Shown in pieces: positions 1 to 9,020 of a stretch of DNA of 64,000 nucleotides (its first letter is position 1; each line of letters begins with the position of its first letter). This stretch comes from Sphingobacterium endophyticum (lineage in GTDB: Bacteria > Bacteroidota > Bacteroidia > Sphingobacteriales > Sphingobacteriaceae), in NCBI RefSeq assembly GCF_009733535.1, contig NZ_ML771899.1, positions 62,001 through 126,000 on the forward strand, read 5' to 3'. The notes under the pieces were generated by a model. The model was not told where the DNA came from, did no database searches, and saw nothing but the letters and a program-made list of their open reading frames with translations. A program made the position numbers and the translations under genes.

Positions 1-841
1 TTAGCTCCATTCGAGGTTTATTCAACTTATCTCTTTTGGCAAAACTCTCCAAATCTATGGTTGGCAATAATTCTAACTTTGATATTCGTGTATCTTTATC
101 CTTTGCGCTAAATTTAAGTTCCTTAAAACCTAAGCTGTATGGAGCGCCATCAAGAGTGGTTTTAAATTCTGGGATATGTATTGAAAGATCCTTAGAATAT
201 AAAAATCTAGTACTGTCATTTCCTGAATTTTCATCAATCAAAAAGTTTTCCATTGCAAGGTCTATTCCCTTGACAATTTTTGGTTTATTACCTTGTTTTG
301 AATGGTCTTGCATCACTATTTGCATCCTTTCAGCCCGAAATTTCTGAATTTCCAATGATTTAAAGCTTTCCTTAATTATGGAATAAGGATCCTTGCTTTC
401 TTTTTTATTATTATAGGACCTTTCATTAAGGACCACCTTTCCTTTTAAAGAGTCAAGCCCAATATCCGAAATCTCAATTCTCTTATTAATCAGAATTCCC
501 CAAAGACTTACCCCGTTTATGCTCAACTGCTGAGCTGTTGCTTCAAAAAGTGCATTTGGTGCTTTCTCTGCCTTGTCGAGCTGCAGATAGACGGTACTGT
601 CATTTTGAAGGTTCAGGTTTTCCAAGCGGATATTTCCTTGAGTTAAATCCAAGTTCAAATCACTATATGTTAAACTGTACAATCCATTGGAGGCTTTTGC
701 GATTCCTTCCTTCAGCTTTTTGTCCAACATAGGTTCTAGCTTGTAGGAAATAAAGTAGAGGGCAGCGGTTATCAACAAAGTAAAGGCAATAAGAATAGCT
801 ATCCAGATTTTCCATTTTTTGGATTTGGTGGTCGTGTTCAT
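1..841 (-). CDS. AsmA-like membrane-anchored protein, N-terminal part (runs off left edge)
   Basis: An open frame starts with ATG at 841 and stays open to the window edge, giving 280 visible codons. The protein begins with a short basic stretch (MNTTTKSKKWK) followed by one hydrophobic segment at about residues 12-32 (IWIAILIAFTLLITAALYF), so it is an inner-membrane anchor or uncleaved signal. After it comes a region rich in alternating beta-type segments (for example residues 56-75 with L-x-L-x-L patterns, and IDLAMENFLID later). This is the look of the AsmA/TamB-like family, large periplasmic proteins of Bacteroidota linked to envelope lipid transport. The family call is inference from the N-terminal anchor and beta pattern only; the diagnostic C-terminal part lies outside the window. 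It is transcribed away from the hemerythrin gene, in the same direction. Confidence 0.55.
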   Translation of the reverse strand, partial: MNTTTKSKKWKIWIAILIAFTLLITAALYFISYKLEPMLDKKLKEGIAKASNGLYSLTYSDLNLDLTQGNIRLENLNLQNDSTVYLQLDKAEKAPNALFEATAQQLSINGVSLWGILINKRIEISDIGLDSLKGKVVLNERSYNNKKESKDPYSIIKESFKSLEIQKFRAERMQIVMQDHSKQGNKPKIVKGIDLAMENFLIDENSGNDSTRFLYSKDLSIHIPEFKTTLDGAPYSLGFKELKFSAKDKDTRISKLELLPTIDLESFAKRDKLNKPRMEL

Positions 842-1069
842 TATAGGATAACAATTGAAAGGGGAATTGGTTGGCAGAGGAGCGGATTATAGGAACTGGA
901 GGATATGATAGGATGGAATTGGTAAGGGCTTCAAAGGGTAGGAAAGTATAATATGGGAGCGTTGGTAAGAGAAAAGAGTATTAGTGGAGATTGAGAATGA
1001 GATTTGGGTAAAAAAGGTCCATTAACACGGAATGGCTAAAGCCATGCAAAACCCCCATAGAGGGAGATC

Positions 1070-1543
1070 CTATCTCGGCCCTGTTTCCCAGAAACGATCG
1101 TTCCAAGGCATTTCAGCGATGGGGAGGGTATGATGGGTTTGAACAGCCTTGAGCTGTTCATTGGATGCAATGGATTGGATATGCGGAAATAATTGTCTTT
1201 CTTCCATGCGTATGTGCTGCTCCAGTTTTTCTTCAAGCCTGTTTAGGGACTTTTCGGTGAAGGGTTCGTTCAGGATAAGGCGCTTGATGGTCTTATGGTC
1301 GGATAATGCCTCATGTAGGAGTTTATTGTCTGGCTCCAATATGGAAAAGATGTATTTCTCCTCAATCTCGAAATGTTCCGCGATCTGGTGGTCCCACATC
1401 TGCTTTACAAAATCTCCTATTCGGTTCGGTTCTATATTAAGTTCCTGCCCTTTACGGATCTTCCAGCATAACAGTAATGCAAAATGATGTTCCTTGCTCA
1501 ACGGCTGTAAAGCCTGATGTCTTTTTAGAGGTTTTGTATCCAT
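1070..1543 (-). CDS. Hemerythrin HHE domain-containing protein
   Basis: The 157-residue protein has the four-helix hemerythrin pattern: an early His pair (SKEHH), then HQIAEHFEIEE, SDHKTIKRL and EQHIRMEERQLFPHI. These supply the His and Glu/Asp ligands of a non-haem di-iron centre. Such proteins bind O2 or NO or help repair iron centres in the cytoplasm. The ATG at 1543 is preferred; an in-frame TTG at 1576 would add 11 residues with no family character. It lies directly downstream of the flavohemoglobin gene on the same strand (gap about 110 bases), and an Rrf2 regulator diverges from that gene. This suggests a nitrosative-stress role similar to RIC/YtfE, although it lacks the N-terminal domain of YtfE. 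The substrate is not proven by sequence. Confidence 0.85.
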   Translation of the reverse strand: MDTKPLKRHQALQPLSKEHHFALLLCWKIRKGQELNIEPNRIGDFVKQMWDHQIAEHFEIEEKYIFSILEPDNKLLHEALSDHKTIKRLILNEPFTEKSLNRLEEKLEQHIRMEERQLFPHIQSIASNEQLKAVQTHHTLPIAEMPWNDRFWETGPR

Positions 1544-1655
1544 AATGTACGTAAATGAGGAATTAATTCTTCGCAAGCAGCTTTAACCTTTTTAAAATGG
1601 AAATGAATGTCGACTTCAGAATACATTGAGCCAACATTCATTGTCCCGGATTTTG

Positions 1656-2864
1656 CTAATTCAGCGTTAATGATGCCGGGCCGAATTCTTCAAAATGGAT
1701 TGATCTGCTGTCAACGCCAGCATCCTTTAGGAAAGTATAATGCTTCCTGATGAATCCGGCAGGACCACATAGGTAGTAATCCGCCTTGGGTAATAGAATT
1801 TCCTGTTCAATAGCTTTCAGGTCTACCATTCCAATTTTTGTGTTTTCCCTGTCTTCCTGGATCTGTTCATAGAAAAGTAGATTTTGAAAAGTATCGTTCA
1901 AGGACGATAGTTCCTTCAGCCTATCTTTAAAGGCATGAACCTGTTCGTTCCTACAACCATGGACCCAGATGATTGGCTGGTCTGTTTTATGGTTTAGAAT
2001 TAGATCCTCCACCATCGCCAATAAAGGGGTCTGTCCAATTCCCCCGCTGATGAAAACTTGGGGTTTTGAACTGCCATCGGCACTTAGAACAAAATTTCCG
2101 GAAGGTGAGGTCAGGTCTATAGTATCTCCGGTCTGAATATGATCATGCAATCTATTGCTGATGAGTCCGTCCGGATTATTGTTGCCCCGTTCTTTTTTAA
2201 CAGAAATCCTATAATATTTGCCGTTCGCAGAACTGGAGATACTGTACTGTCGCGGCTGTAATAAGTTCAATTCAGGGAGAAACAGCCTTACTGAGATATA
2301 CTGACCAGGCAAATGCTCTGCTATTTCACCATTGTCGGTAGGGTAAAGGTAGAATGAAGTTATTTCCTCGGACTCTTTAATTTTATCTTTGACCATAAAA
2401 GGCCTCCATCCCGTCCAACCGCCAATGCTGCTGACCTTGTCTTGATAAATATGTGCTTCATGTCCGGACATAATTGCGGACAGTTGGTTGTAAGCAATTC
2501 CCCAAGCTTCAAGCAGCTCTTGGGACGCTGACTCCCCCAAAACTTCTTTGATGGAGGATATCAGGTGCTTGCCCACGATCTGATAATGTTCCGGCCTGAT
2601 GTCCAAACTGGTGTGTTTGTGGCCGATATGGTCGACTACCCCCAACAAGACCGATGGGTTTTCAATGTTTTCAGCGTATGCTAAAACGGCCATTGCTAGA
2701 GCAGTCTGTTGTTTTCCTGATTTTTGGTTTCCCATGTTGAAGATATGTTTGAGTTCGGGATTATGCTTAAACATCCTTTCATAAAAATAACTCGTTAACA
2801 ATACTCCGTTTTCTTTTAGCACGGGTATCGTACCCTTAATTAATGCTATTTGTTGTTCTGTCAT
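1656..2864 (-). CDS. hmp: Flavohemoprotein, nitric oxide dioxygenase
   Basis: The 402-residue product has the standard three-part layout. A globin domain (about residues 1-138) contains the region around VVDHIGHKHTSL that includes the proximal haem His. An FAD-binding ferredoxin-reductase domain (about 150-255) has the RQYSISS flavin motif. An NAD domain starts at GGIGQTPLLAM and ends in YLCGPAGFI and FEEFGPA. Length and order match Hmp of other bacteria. The enzyme oxidises NO to nitrate with NAD(P)H and O2 in the cytoplasm. The start is the ATG at 2864, next to an in-frame GTG at 2867. It shares its upstream region with the divergent Rrf2 regulator, the classical arrangement of NsrR-controlled hmp, so repression relieved by NO is inferred. 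Confidence 0.95.
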   Translation of the reverse strand: MTEQQIALIKGTIPVLKENGVLLTSYFYERMFKHNPELKHIFNMGNQKSGKQQTALAMAVLAYAENIENPSVLLGVVDHIGHKHTSLDIRPEHYQIVGKHLISSIKEVLGESASQELLEAWGIAYNQLSAIMSGHEAHIYQDKVSSIGGWTGWRPFMVKDKIKESEEITSFYLYPTDNGEIAEHLPGQYISVRLFLPELNLLQPRQYSISSSANGKYYRISVKKERGNNNPDGLISNRLHDHIQTGDTIDLTSPSGNFVLSADGSSKPQVFISGGIGQTPLLAMVEDLILNHKTDQPIIWVHGCRNEQVHAFKDRLKELSSLNDTFQNLLFYEQIQEDRENTKIGMVDLKAIEQEILLPKADYYLCGPAGFIRKHYTFLKDAGVDSRSIHFEEFGPASLTLN

Positions 2865-2909
2865 CACGTAAATCTTTGTTTTCTCAACTATTTAATTATA
2901 AGCTATATA

Positions 2910-2917
2910 CAAATTTA
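2910..2917 (-). promoter_or_regulatory. Candidate -7 box of the hmp promoter
   Basis: On the minus strand the sequence TAAATTTG matches the Bacteroidota -7 consensus TAnnTTTG and would give a leader of roughly 40 bases before the hmp ATG. No convincing TTTG lies about 19 bases upstream, so the call rests on one box. Confidence 0.35.
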
Positions 2918-2925
2918 AAAATAAT

Positions 2926-2945
2926 AAAGGACAAAAAAGTCTTTT
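2926..2945. promoter_or_regulatory. Candidate operator between hmp and the Rrf2 gene
   Basis: AAAGGAC, six A bases, then GTCTTTT form an inverted repeat with 7-base arms and one mismatch in the divergent intergenic region. It lies just upstream of the hmp -7 box on one side and of a TACTTTTG box (2950-2957, plus strand) on the other, a sensible position for a dimeric Rrf2 repressor. It does not match the known NsrR consensus closely; this is inference. Confidence 0.3.
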
Positions 2946-3063
2946 AATATACTTTTGCCACTTTAGCTAAAAAAATATGATTTTAAGATATTGGCTATCA
3001 ATGCTTTGTTCAATGATTCTTGAAAATATGATTGTTGTCATTATTTATCGATAATTTTGGTTT

Positions 3064-3513
3064 ATGGGAATGTTTTCAAAGTCAGCTGAATATGCGATCC
3101 GTGCTGTATTTTTTATTGCCAAGTCGAGTTATTTGGATAAAAAGGTAGGCATTAAGGAGATTGCGAATAATATTGATTCTCCCGAGCCCTTCCTTGGGAA
3201 GATTCTGCAGCAGCTCAGTAGGAATGGGATTGTGCGTTCGAGCAAAGGACCCAATGGAGGGTTTTACCTGACGGATGAAGAGATGAACAAGAAATTATCA
3301 GAGGTCATCAAGGCAATCGATGGGGATGAGATTTTTATTGGCTGTGCCATGGGGCTGTCACAATGTTCGGAGGAATTTCCCTGTCCCTTACATGGTGAGT
3401 TTAAGGCTGTTCGGGCAGAACTGACACGGATTCTGAATGGGGTTACCCTAGCGAAATTCAATGATGAATTAGTTTTAGGTCAGCTGAAATTGAATCGATC
3501 GAAAAATTCATAG
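3064..3513 (+). CDS. Rrf2 family transcriptional regulator, probable NO or Fe-S sensor
   Basis: The 149-residue protein starts with the Rrf2 signature (FSKSAEYAIRAVFFIA) and a winged helix (IKEIANNIDSPEPFLGKILQQL, wing SSKGPNGGFYL). Three cysteines at residues 94, 101 and 107 sit in the loop where IscR and NsrR bind a [2Fe-2S] or [4Fe-4S] cluster, so a redox- or NO-sensitive cluster is expected. It is divergent from hmp and the hemerythrin gene across about 200 bases, which suggests it controls them, as NsrR does elsewhere. Family membership is clear. Calling it NsrR is inference, since Bacteroidota Rrf2 proteins are poorly characterised. ATG at 3064; a second ATG two codons on is equally possible. 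Confidence 0.88.
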   Translation: MGMFSKSAEYAIRAVFFIAKSSYLDKKVGIKEIANNIDSPEPFLGKILQQLSRNGIVRSSKGPNGGFYLTDEEMNKKLSEVIKAIDGDEIFIGCAMGLSQCSEEFPCPLHGEFKAVRAELTRILNGVTLAKFNDELVLGQLKLNRSKNS

Positions 3514-3587
3514 ATGATCGAAGCGTTCATTTTTTGGAAAAATTTGAGTCTTAGCAACATAAATATTCTCCTTTTTTCGTTTAATAA

Positions 3588-3617
3588 TTTGAACTTTCAC
3601 AACAAATTGTATCTTTA
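3588..3617 (+). promoter_or_regulatory. Promoter of the DUF5686 gene
   Basis: TTTG at 3588-3591 and TATCTTTA at 3610-3617 are separated by 18 bases, close to the TTTG-N19-TAnnTTTG promoter of Bacteroidota (last base differs). The start codon follows at 3636. Confidence 0.5.
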
Positions 3618-3635
3618 TAAAGTTCAGGTTTAATT

Positions 3636-6155
3636 ATGAGGAGCGTCCCTTTCTTCTATTTTTTGTGCACATACGTCTTTGTTTTTTGCTTAACGGTCAA
3701 CAGTTCGTTGGCCCAATCCCTCATTAGGGGTCTGGTTCAGGATAAAGACAGCAAGCAGCCCATTATGGGGGCCACGATTACCGATCTGCAGGGCCAAAAC
3801 GGCACATCTGCTGATAAAAATGGAAGGTTTAGCCTACAGGTTTCAGGAAATAGCAAACAGCTCGAGGTTCGAGCGTTGGGCTATAAGAGCCTCCTTGTGG
3901 ATTCATTGCCCGGCGATTCTATGTTAATCATCGAATTGGACCATGAATCCAATCGGATCGAGGCGGTTTCAATCAGTCATAAATCTAAATATCGGAATAG
4001 GAATAATAAGGCCGTCGAGTTGATTGACCTAGTTATTCGCAATAAGCATAAAAATAGGCTTTCTGGAAAAGATAGCTTAGCGTTCGACCAATATGAAAAG
4101 CTCAAGTTTGGGATGCTTGATCCAAAAATATCCAAGCGGGAGGGCATGCTGGGACTGAATTTTCTGTTTAACAATATAGACAGCACAAGTCAAGCTGGTA
4201 AGAAGTTACTGGCCCTTTATCTGGAAGAAAGCAATGCGAAGGTCTATGGAAAAAAAGATCCATCAAAATTTAAGAAGGTCATCACTGCCCAACGCAAGAC
4301 AGAATTTGACAAACGGTATATTAACAATCCCAATATCCAGTCTTTTTTGAACTATATGTTCCAGCAGGTAGATGTTTATGATGAGAGTATCTATATCCTG
4401 AACAAACAATTCTTGAGTCCAATTGCAGATAACGGCAAAGTATTCTATAAATATTATATCACAGATACCATTTTCAATGATGAGGGATATTTTATACAGT
4501 TAAAGTTTGAGCCTAGGAACAGCACGGATCTTTTATTCAATGGCGTCCTTCAGATCAGTATGGATGGCAGTTACGCGGTTAAACAGGCCGAACTGAAAAT
4601 AAACCGGGAGACCAATCTAAACTGGGTTAAAGAGGGTGTGATCAGCTTTCATTATATAAAAAATGAGGCCGGTATCATGTTGATGGACAGTACACGTACC
4701 TTTCTAACATTTGGCATCCGAAAAGGCGAATCGCACTTTGCTGATCGTGTCACCGTGAATGAGAATTATGTATTGGACTCCAAATTTCCGGATAACATTT
4801 TTGGAGGACCGCCAACGGAGATTTTGCCCCAAGCTGAGATTACCATTCCAAATCGACCTATTGCACTGAATCCCACGGAGCAGAATACCTATCAAAATAT
4901 TGAGACGCTAAACAATAAGAAGAGCTTCAAAACGCTCCTTGCAGTCGGGTATCTTGTTTCACAGGGGTATTATAATCTGGGTAAATTTGAGCTTGGTCCC
5001 CTAGAATACCTGTATAGCCAGAACAATGTGGAGGGCAACCGTTTTAGGATTGGTGGCCGCACGACACAAAACTTAACGGACAAGGCGTTTTTTGAAGGGT
5101 ACCTGGCTTATGGCCTTGAAGATGCTCGCGCAAAATATTATCTAAAGTCTGCGGTCTCCTTAAATCGGCGGTCCATCGTTACCTTTCCCGCACATTATAT
5201 TGAAGGATCCATCCAGAGTGATATTATGGAGCCGGGTCAGCAGATCGGCTTTTTAAAGGGGGATAGCTTCTTTCGGTCCATCCGAAGGAACAGGCCAACG
5301 AAATGGTTCGATACCCAAGCCTATCAGCTGCAGCATGTCTTTGAATTTGGTAACCATTTCAGTATAACAACGGGACTTACCCATCGGGATCAATCTACGG
5401 TTGGGGATTTGCGCCTAATAAGCAGTAGGGATCCGGATCTCCTGTTAACCCATATTCAAAGTAATGAAGCCCATGTGGATGTTAGATGGGCACCATTCGA
5501 GAAGTTCTATTATCGCAATCTGTCTAGAAAAACCATTATTGAGAAACATCCAGTTTTTAATGTGACCTATACACGGAGTTTGGACGGTTTTTGGAATACG
5601 ACCTATGCGTATGAAAAATTGACTGCCGCCGCATCGAAGCGATTTTTTCTGAATCAGCTGGGGTTTGCAGATGTAAGGGTTTCCGGGGGCAAGATCTGGG
5701 GAACACTTCCCTATACCATGCTGGAGCTACCGAATGTCAAACAGAAGGAAGACCGGCATCAGATCGATTTTGATATGATGAACCCGATGGAATTTGTTGC
5801 CGATCGCTATATGAAGGTAGGATTCTATCACCAGATGCAGGGATTCCTGTTCAATAAAATTCCATTGATTAAGAGGCTGAACTTACGAGAGGTCTGGGGG
5901 GCGCAAATGTTCTACGGGAAGTTAAGTGACCGAAATAACCCGTATATTAGTCAGGAGGTCGTTCAATTTGACAGGAATAAAGAAGGAGAAATATTGACCC
6001 ATGTTCCCAATCCCGGGCCTTATTGGGAAGGGACGGTTGGGATTGACAATATCCTGAATGTTTTAAAGGTTGAATATGTGAAGCGGTTAAGCTACCACGG
6101 ACTCCCAAATGCAAGAAGCGATCGGTTTAGGTTATCCATCAACATCAATTTTTAA
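3636..6155 (+). CDS. DUF5686 outer-membrane protein with carboxypeptidase-like regulatory domain
   Basis: The 839-residue product begins with a signal peptide (hydrophobic to about residue 26, ending SSLAQS). It is followed by a CarboxypepD_reg-like beta-sandwich (about 28-105, RGLVQDKDSKQPIMGATI with a later LGYKS) and then the long DUF5686 region, which ends in a beta-rich C-terminus (FRLSININF) with a terminal aromatic residue typical of outer-membrane barrels. The family is widespread in Bacteroidota and has no firmly established function; a surface or envelope role is inferred. The following hydratase gene begins one base after its stop codon, so the two are probably co-transcribed, although no functional link is obvious. 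Confidence 0.85.
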   Translation: MRSVPFFYFLCTYVFVFCLTVNSSLAQSLIRGLVQDKDSKQPIMGATITDLQGQNGTSADKNGRFSLQVSGNSKQLEVRALGYKSLLVDSLPGDSMLIIELDHESNRIEAVSISHKSKYRNRNNKAVELIDLVIRNKHKNRLSGKDSLAFDQYEKLKFGMLDPKISKREGMLGLNFLFNNIDSTSQAGKKLLALYLEESNAKVYGKKDPSKFKKVITAQRKTEFDKRYINNPNIQSFLNYMFQQVDVYDESIYILNKQFLSPIADNGKVFYKYYITDTIFNDEGYFIQLKFEPRNSTDLLFNGVLQISMDGSYAVKQAELKINRETNLNWVKEGVISFHYIKNEAGIMLMDSTRTFLTFGIRKGESHFADRVTVNENYVLDSKFPDNIFGGPPTEILPQAEITIPNRPIALNPTEQNTYQNIETLNNKKSFKTLLAVGYLVSQGYYNLGKFELGPLEYLYSQNNVEGNRFRIGGRTTQNLTDKAFFEGYLAYGLEDARAKYYLKSAVSLNRRSIVTFPAHYIEGSIQSDIMEPGQQIGFLKGDSFFRSIRRNRPTKWFDTQAYQLQHVFEFGNHFSITTGLTHRDQSTVGDLRLISSRDPDLLLTHIQSNEAHVDVRWAPFEKFYYRNLSRKTIIEKHPVFNVTYTRSLDGFWNTTYAYEKLTAAASKRFFLNQLGFADVRVSGGKIWGTLPYTMLELPNVKQKEDRHQIDFDMMNPMEFVADRYMKVGFYHQMQGFLFNKIPLIKRLNLREVWGAQMFYGKLSDRNNPYISQEVVQFDRNKEGEILTHVPNPGPYWEGTVGIDNILNVLKVEYVKRLSYHGLPNARSDRFRLSININF

Positions 6156-6156
6156 T

Positions 6157-6927
6157 ATGAGCTACCAAAATATCATTCTTTCGATCAAGGAAAGCACCGC
6201 ATATATTACCATCAACAGAGAGACTAAGCTAAATGCCTTAAACCAAGATACCATTGCAGAACTGAAGGCTGCGGTAGATTCAGTAGAGCATGATGATTCC
6301 GTTCGTGGAATTTTTATCACCGGAGCAGGACAGAAAGCATTTGTTGCAGGGGCAGACATTCAGGAATTTTTAGGAAAGTCCTCGGAAGAGGGTAAGTCAC
6401 TGTCTTCTTTCGGACATGAACTGATGGACAAAATTGCTAATTTTTCAAAACCCGTAATTGCGGGCATCAATGGATATGCCTTAGGTGGAGGCCTGGAATT
6501 AGCCTTGGCCTGTCATGTCAGGATAGCTTCGAAAACCGCCAAGATGGGTCTTCCGGAGGTTTCCCTTGGCCTTATTCCTGGCTACGGTGGTACGCAAAGG
6601 CTTGTAGAATTGGTAGGTAAAGGTAAAGCCTTGGAGATGATCCTCACCGGAGAAATGGTCGAGGCCCAAGATGCATACCAATGGGGTTTGGTAAATCAGG
6701 TTGTCGAGCTCTATGAGCTTGAAGGAACCGCCCAAAATATATTGAACAAGATCTATTCCCGCTCCAGAAATGCAGTGGCGACGGCAATTGGAGTGGTAAA
6801 TGCCGGGTTGAGCAAACAAAAGGACGGCTATCAATCCGAGATCGATGCCTTTGGGAAATGTTTTGGCTCAGAGGAATTTCAGGAAGGCGTTAGCGCGTTT
6901 TTAGAGAAGCGCAAACCAAGGTTTTAG
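6157..6927 (+). CDS. Enoyl-CoA hydratase/isomerase family protein
   Basis: The 256-residue crotonase-fold protein contains KLNALNQDTI, the oxyanion-hole segment AFVAGADIQEF, and the family signature region GYALGGGLELALACHVRIAS followed by GLPEVSLGLIPGYGGTQR. Both catalytic acidic residues expected of a hydratase (the E of LGLPEVSLG and the E of GGGLELA) are present, which favours true hydratase activity such as (3S)-hydroxyacyl-CoA or crotonyl-CoA chemistry. The ATG at 6157 is chosen because it begins MSYQNIILS, the normal family N-terminus. An earlier ATG at 6109 would overlap the preceding gene by 47 bases. It acts in the cytoplasm; substrate chain length cannot be read. Confidence 0.9.
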   Translation: MSYQNIILSIKESTAYITINRETKLNALNQDTIAELKAAVDSVEHDDSVRGIFITGAGQKAFVAGADIQEFLGKSSEEGKSLSSFGHELMDKIANFSKPVIAGINGYALGGGLELALACHVRIASKTAKMGLPEVSLGLIPGYGGTQRLVELVGKGKALEMILTGEMVEAQDAYQWGLVNQVVELYELEGTAQNILNKIYSRSRNAVATAIGVVNAGLSKQKDGYQSEIDAFGKCFGSEEFQEGVSAFLEKRKPRF

Positions 6928-7108
6928 GGGGATGGACATAAGACGAAACACACAAGAGGTCTGAATGGGGGATGAGGGAGTTGAATTTTGGTATGAACCA
7001 ATAACCAAGTCTTGGTGGATTATATTAAAATGCAAGATAAGTACGCGGCTTGAAATTAAAGGGTAATTCTATCGCTATCGATTTGTAAACAAATCTTTAT
7101 CTTTGATT

Positions 7109-7747
7109 ATGTCACTAGCCTATCTTAAAGAATTGGATTTGCACAGTAGAATTGCGCTGTGGAAAATTGAGGAATCCGAAGAGGAGTTGATTGCGATGCT
7201 GCAATTAGATGAATCAGAATTGGCCAAGCTGAGCAGCATGGCTAAAGGGAAAAGGACTTTACATTGGCTGGCAACAAGAGTACTATTGCGGTACCTGCTT
7301 CAGACTCCGGAATTTATCAGCTGTCCTTCCGATGTAAATGGCAAACCCTATCTTCCTGATTTTCCCTATGAAATATCTTTGACCCATTCCTTTGATTATG
7401 CCGGGGTAATGCTAAGCACAGCAGGCGCTTGTGGTATTGACCTAGAAATCGTTAAGGATAAAGTCGTCCGCATTAAGGATAAATTCTTAAAACCGCAGGA
7501 GCAGGCATTCTTGGAAGAGGAACAATTCGTCGATCAGTTATATGCCTGTTGGTGTGCCAAAGAAGCGGTTTACAAACTTCAGGGTAACAAGGGGGTGTCC
7601 TTTTATGATGATATGTCCGTTCTTCCTTTTACCTTCACCCCACAGGGAGTCATGCAAGTAAATCTTAGCAAAGGTAGTGAAATCCAAACATTTCAGGTCT
7701 ACTATGAAAGATTCAATGAATATATGCTCGGCTATGTAGTCGAATGA
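7109..7747 (+). CDS. 4'-phosphopantetheinyl transferase superfamily protein
   Basis: The 212-residue protein has the Sfp-type motifs: the G-I-D-L-E magnesium site (CGIDLEIVKDK) and the WCAKEAVYKLQG motif (W-x-x-K-E-A). It transfers 4'-phosphopantetheine from CoA to a conserved serine of acyl or peptidyl carrier proteins. The size suits the Sfp/EntD class rather than the shorter AcpS class. It may be the cell's only carrier-protein activator, since no synthase gene is near. The ATG at 7109 is chosen; a TTG two codons earlier is also in frame. A TAnnTTTG-like box (TATCTTTG, 7098-7105) sits immediately before the ATG, implying a very short leader if it is the promoter. Confidence 0.88.
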   Translation: MSLAYLKELDLHSRIALWKIEESEEELIAMLQLDESELAKLSSMAKGKRTLHWLATRVLLRYLLQTPEFISCPSDVNGKPYLPDFPYEISLTHSFDYAGVMLSTAGACGIDLEIVKDKVVRIKDKFLKPQEQAFLEEEQFVDQLYACWCAKEAVYKLQGNKGVSFYDDMSVLPFTFTPQGVMQVNLSKGSEIQTFQVYYERFNEYMLGYVVE

Positions 7748-7826
7748 ATTCCGTTCCAAAGTTCACCCATGCCCTCAGCTTGGAATTGCATTCAAACAGG
7801 CTTGCCTCACCAAAAAAATCCTACAA

Positions 7827-8873
7827 CTAAATACTGTCCTCCAGCTGGTCTCGTTTCAACGAGAGTCGCTTGTTGGCTTTATAAATCCGGACCGCAATCA
7901 AGAAATAAGCAAGCAGTAAGGGCCCGTAAACTAAGCCGATCAATCCAAAAAGAGGAATGCCGATGATTACCCCTACGACAGTAATAATTGGGTGTATATC
8001 CCCAATTTTCTTTGCGATGACCAATCTAAGGACGTTATCGATGTTGATCACCAGTCCAAATCCCCAGATCAACAGACCTATACCTTGCCAATTTTGGCCA
8101 TCGGCTAGCAACATCACTGCGGCAGGGACAAAGATCAAAGGTGGTCCCAAAAGGGGAATAAAGGAAAGTATGGCACATATTACCCCCCAGAATAAGGGGT
8201 CCTTGGCGCCGAAAATCCAAAATCCAACGGCCAGACATGCCCCTTGGATGATGGCAATAATCGTTTGTCCGATAATGTTGGAGTAGGTTATGTTCTTGAG
8301 TTCTTCTCCAAATACGACGGCACTTTCGTCGTCAAAAGGAAGGTAGTGAACGAGGCTGCCTTCAAATCCGCGATAGTTTACAAAGAGAAAGTACAGGAGA
8401 AAATACATCACCGCAATTTCCAGAAAAATATTTGCTGCACCACTAAGGGCTGAGGTTAGGAGCGCACCAAAATAAGTGGAGCTAGCTTCTAACTGTTTTT
8501 CGATAAGGTCAGGCTGTCCAAGTTTGTCCCCGACAAAGTGTTTGATCGCATCCATAATCTTCTTTACCCATTGTGGATTCTGCTGCAGCTCGACCGCTTT
8601 GTCGAAAAGCATCTTCCCAATTCCTAAGAAAGGAAGTACAATAATGAATATGGAAATAATGATGATAAAAATGGAAGAGACAGGTTTTGGCCAGTTCCAT
8701 CTTTCGATCAAAAAGATATTTAAGTTACGGAATAAGGTATACATGACCATTGTCCCTAAGAACGCCCCGAAAATACCTGAGGTAGCATAAAGAATAATGC
8801 CGCCCAATATAATAACAATGATCAGGATAATGACGTTGCGTTCCTTCTGTGAAAATACATCGTTGTTGCTCAT
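7827..8873 (-). CDS. AI-2E family transporter (PerM/YdiK-like membrane protein)
   Basis: The 348-residue protein is almost entirely hydrophobic, with about seven or eight membrane spans and the family's inter-helix region (residues about 90-130, LQQNPQWVKKIMDAIKHFVGD). The C-terminal half contains the diagnostic GACLAVGFWIFG, AILSFIPLLGPPLIFVPA and GIPLFGLIGLVYGPLLLA segments. Members move small solutes across the inner membrane; substrates vary (autoinducer-2 export in TqsA, sodium/proton exchange in others), so none is assigned. It converges on the phosphopantetheinyl transferase gene with about 80 bases between them. ATG at 8873 follows an AT-rich region. Confidence 0.9.
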   Translation of the reverse strand: MSNNDVFSQKERNVIILIIVIILGGIILYATSGIFGAFLGTMVMYTLFRNLNIFLIERWNWPKPVSSIFIIIISIFIIVLPFLGIGKMLFDKAVELQQNPQWVKKIMDAIKHFVGDKLGQPDLIEKQLEASSTYFGALLTSALSGAANIFLEIAVMYFLLYFLFVNYRGFEGSLVHYLPFDDESAVVFGEELKNITYSNIIGQTIIAIIQGACLAVGFWIFGAKDPLFWGVICAILSFIPLLGPPLIFVPAAVMLLADGQNWQGIGLLIWGFGLVINIDNVLRLVIAKKIGDIHPIITVVGVIIGIPLFGLIGLVYGPLLLAYFLIAVRIYKANKRLSLKRDQLEDSI

Positions 8874-9020
8874 AATTGATTTTAAATTAATATAACAATT
8901 TTTTGAAAATTTAGTTTATAAATGGTTTTTATTTGGACATATACAACATTCAACAATTTTTAACATGGAATCGGCTTACGAAGGTGGTGGACATGCTCAG
9001 CAAGATCGATATAATAGACC

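Noticed and set aside
538..732. Short frames on both strands inside the AsmA-like gene
   Set aside because: They overlap the long edge-truncated minus-strand frame, which has a membrane anchor and even codon use.
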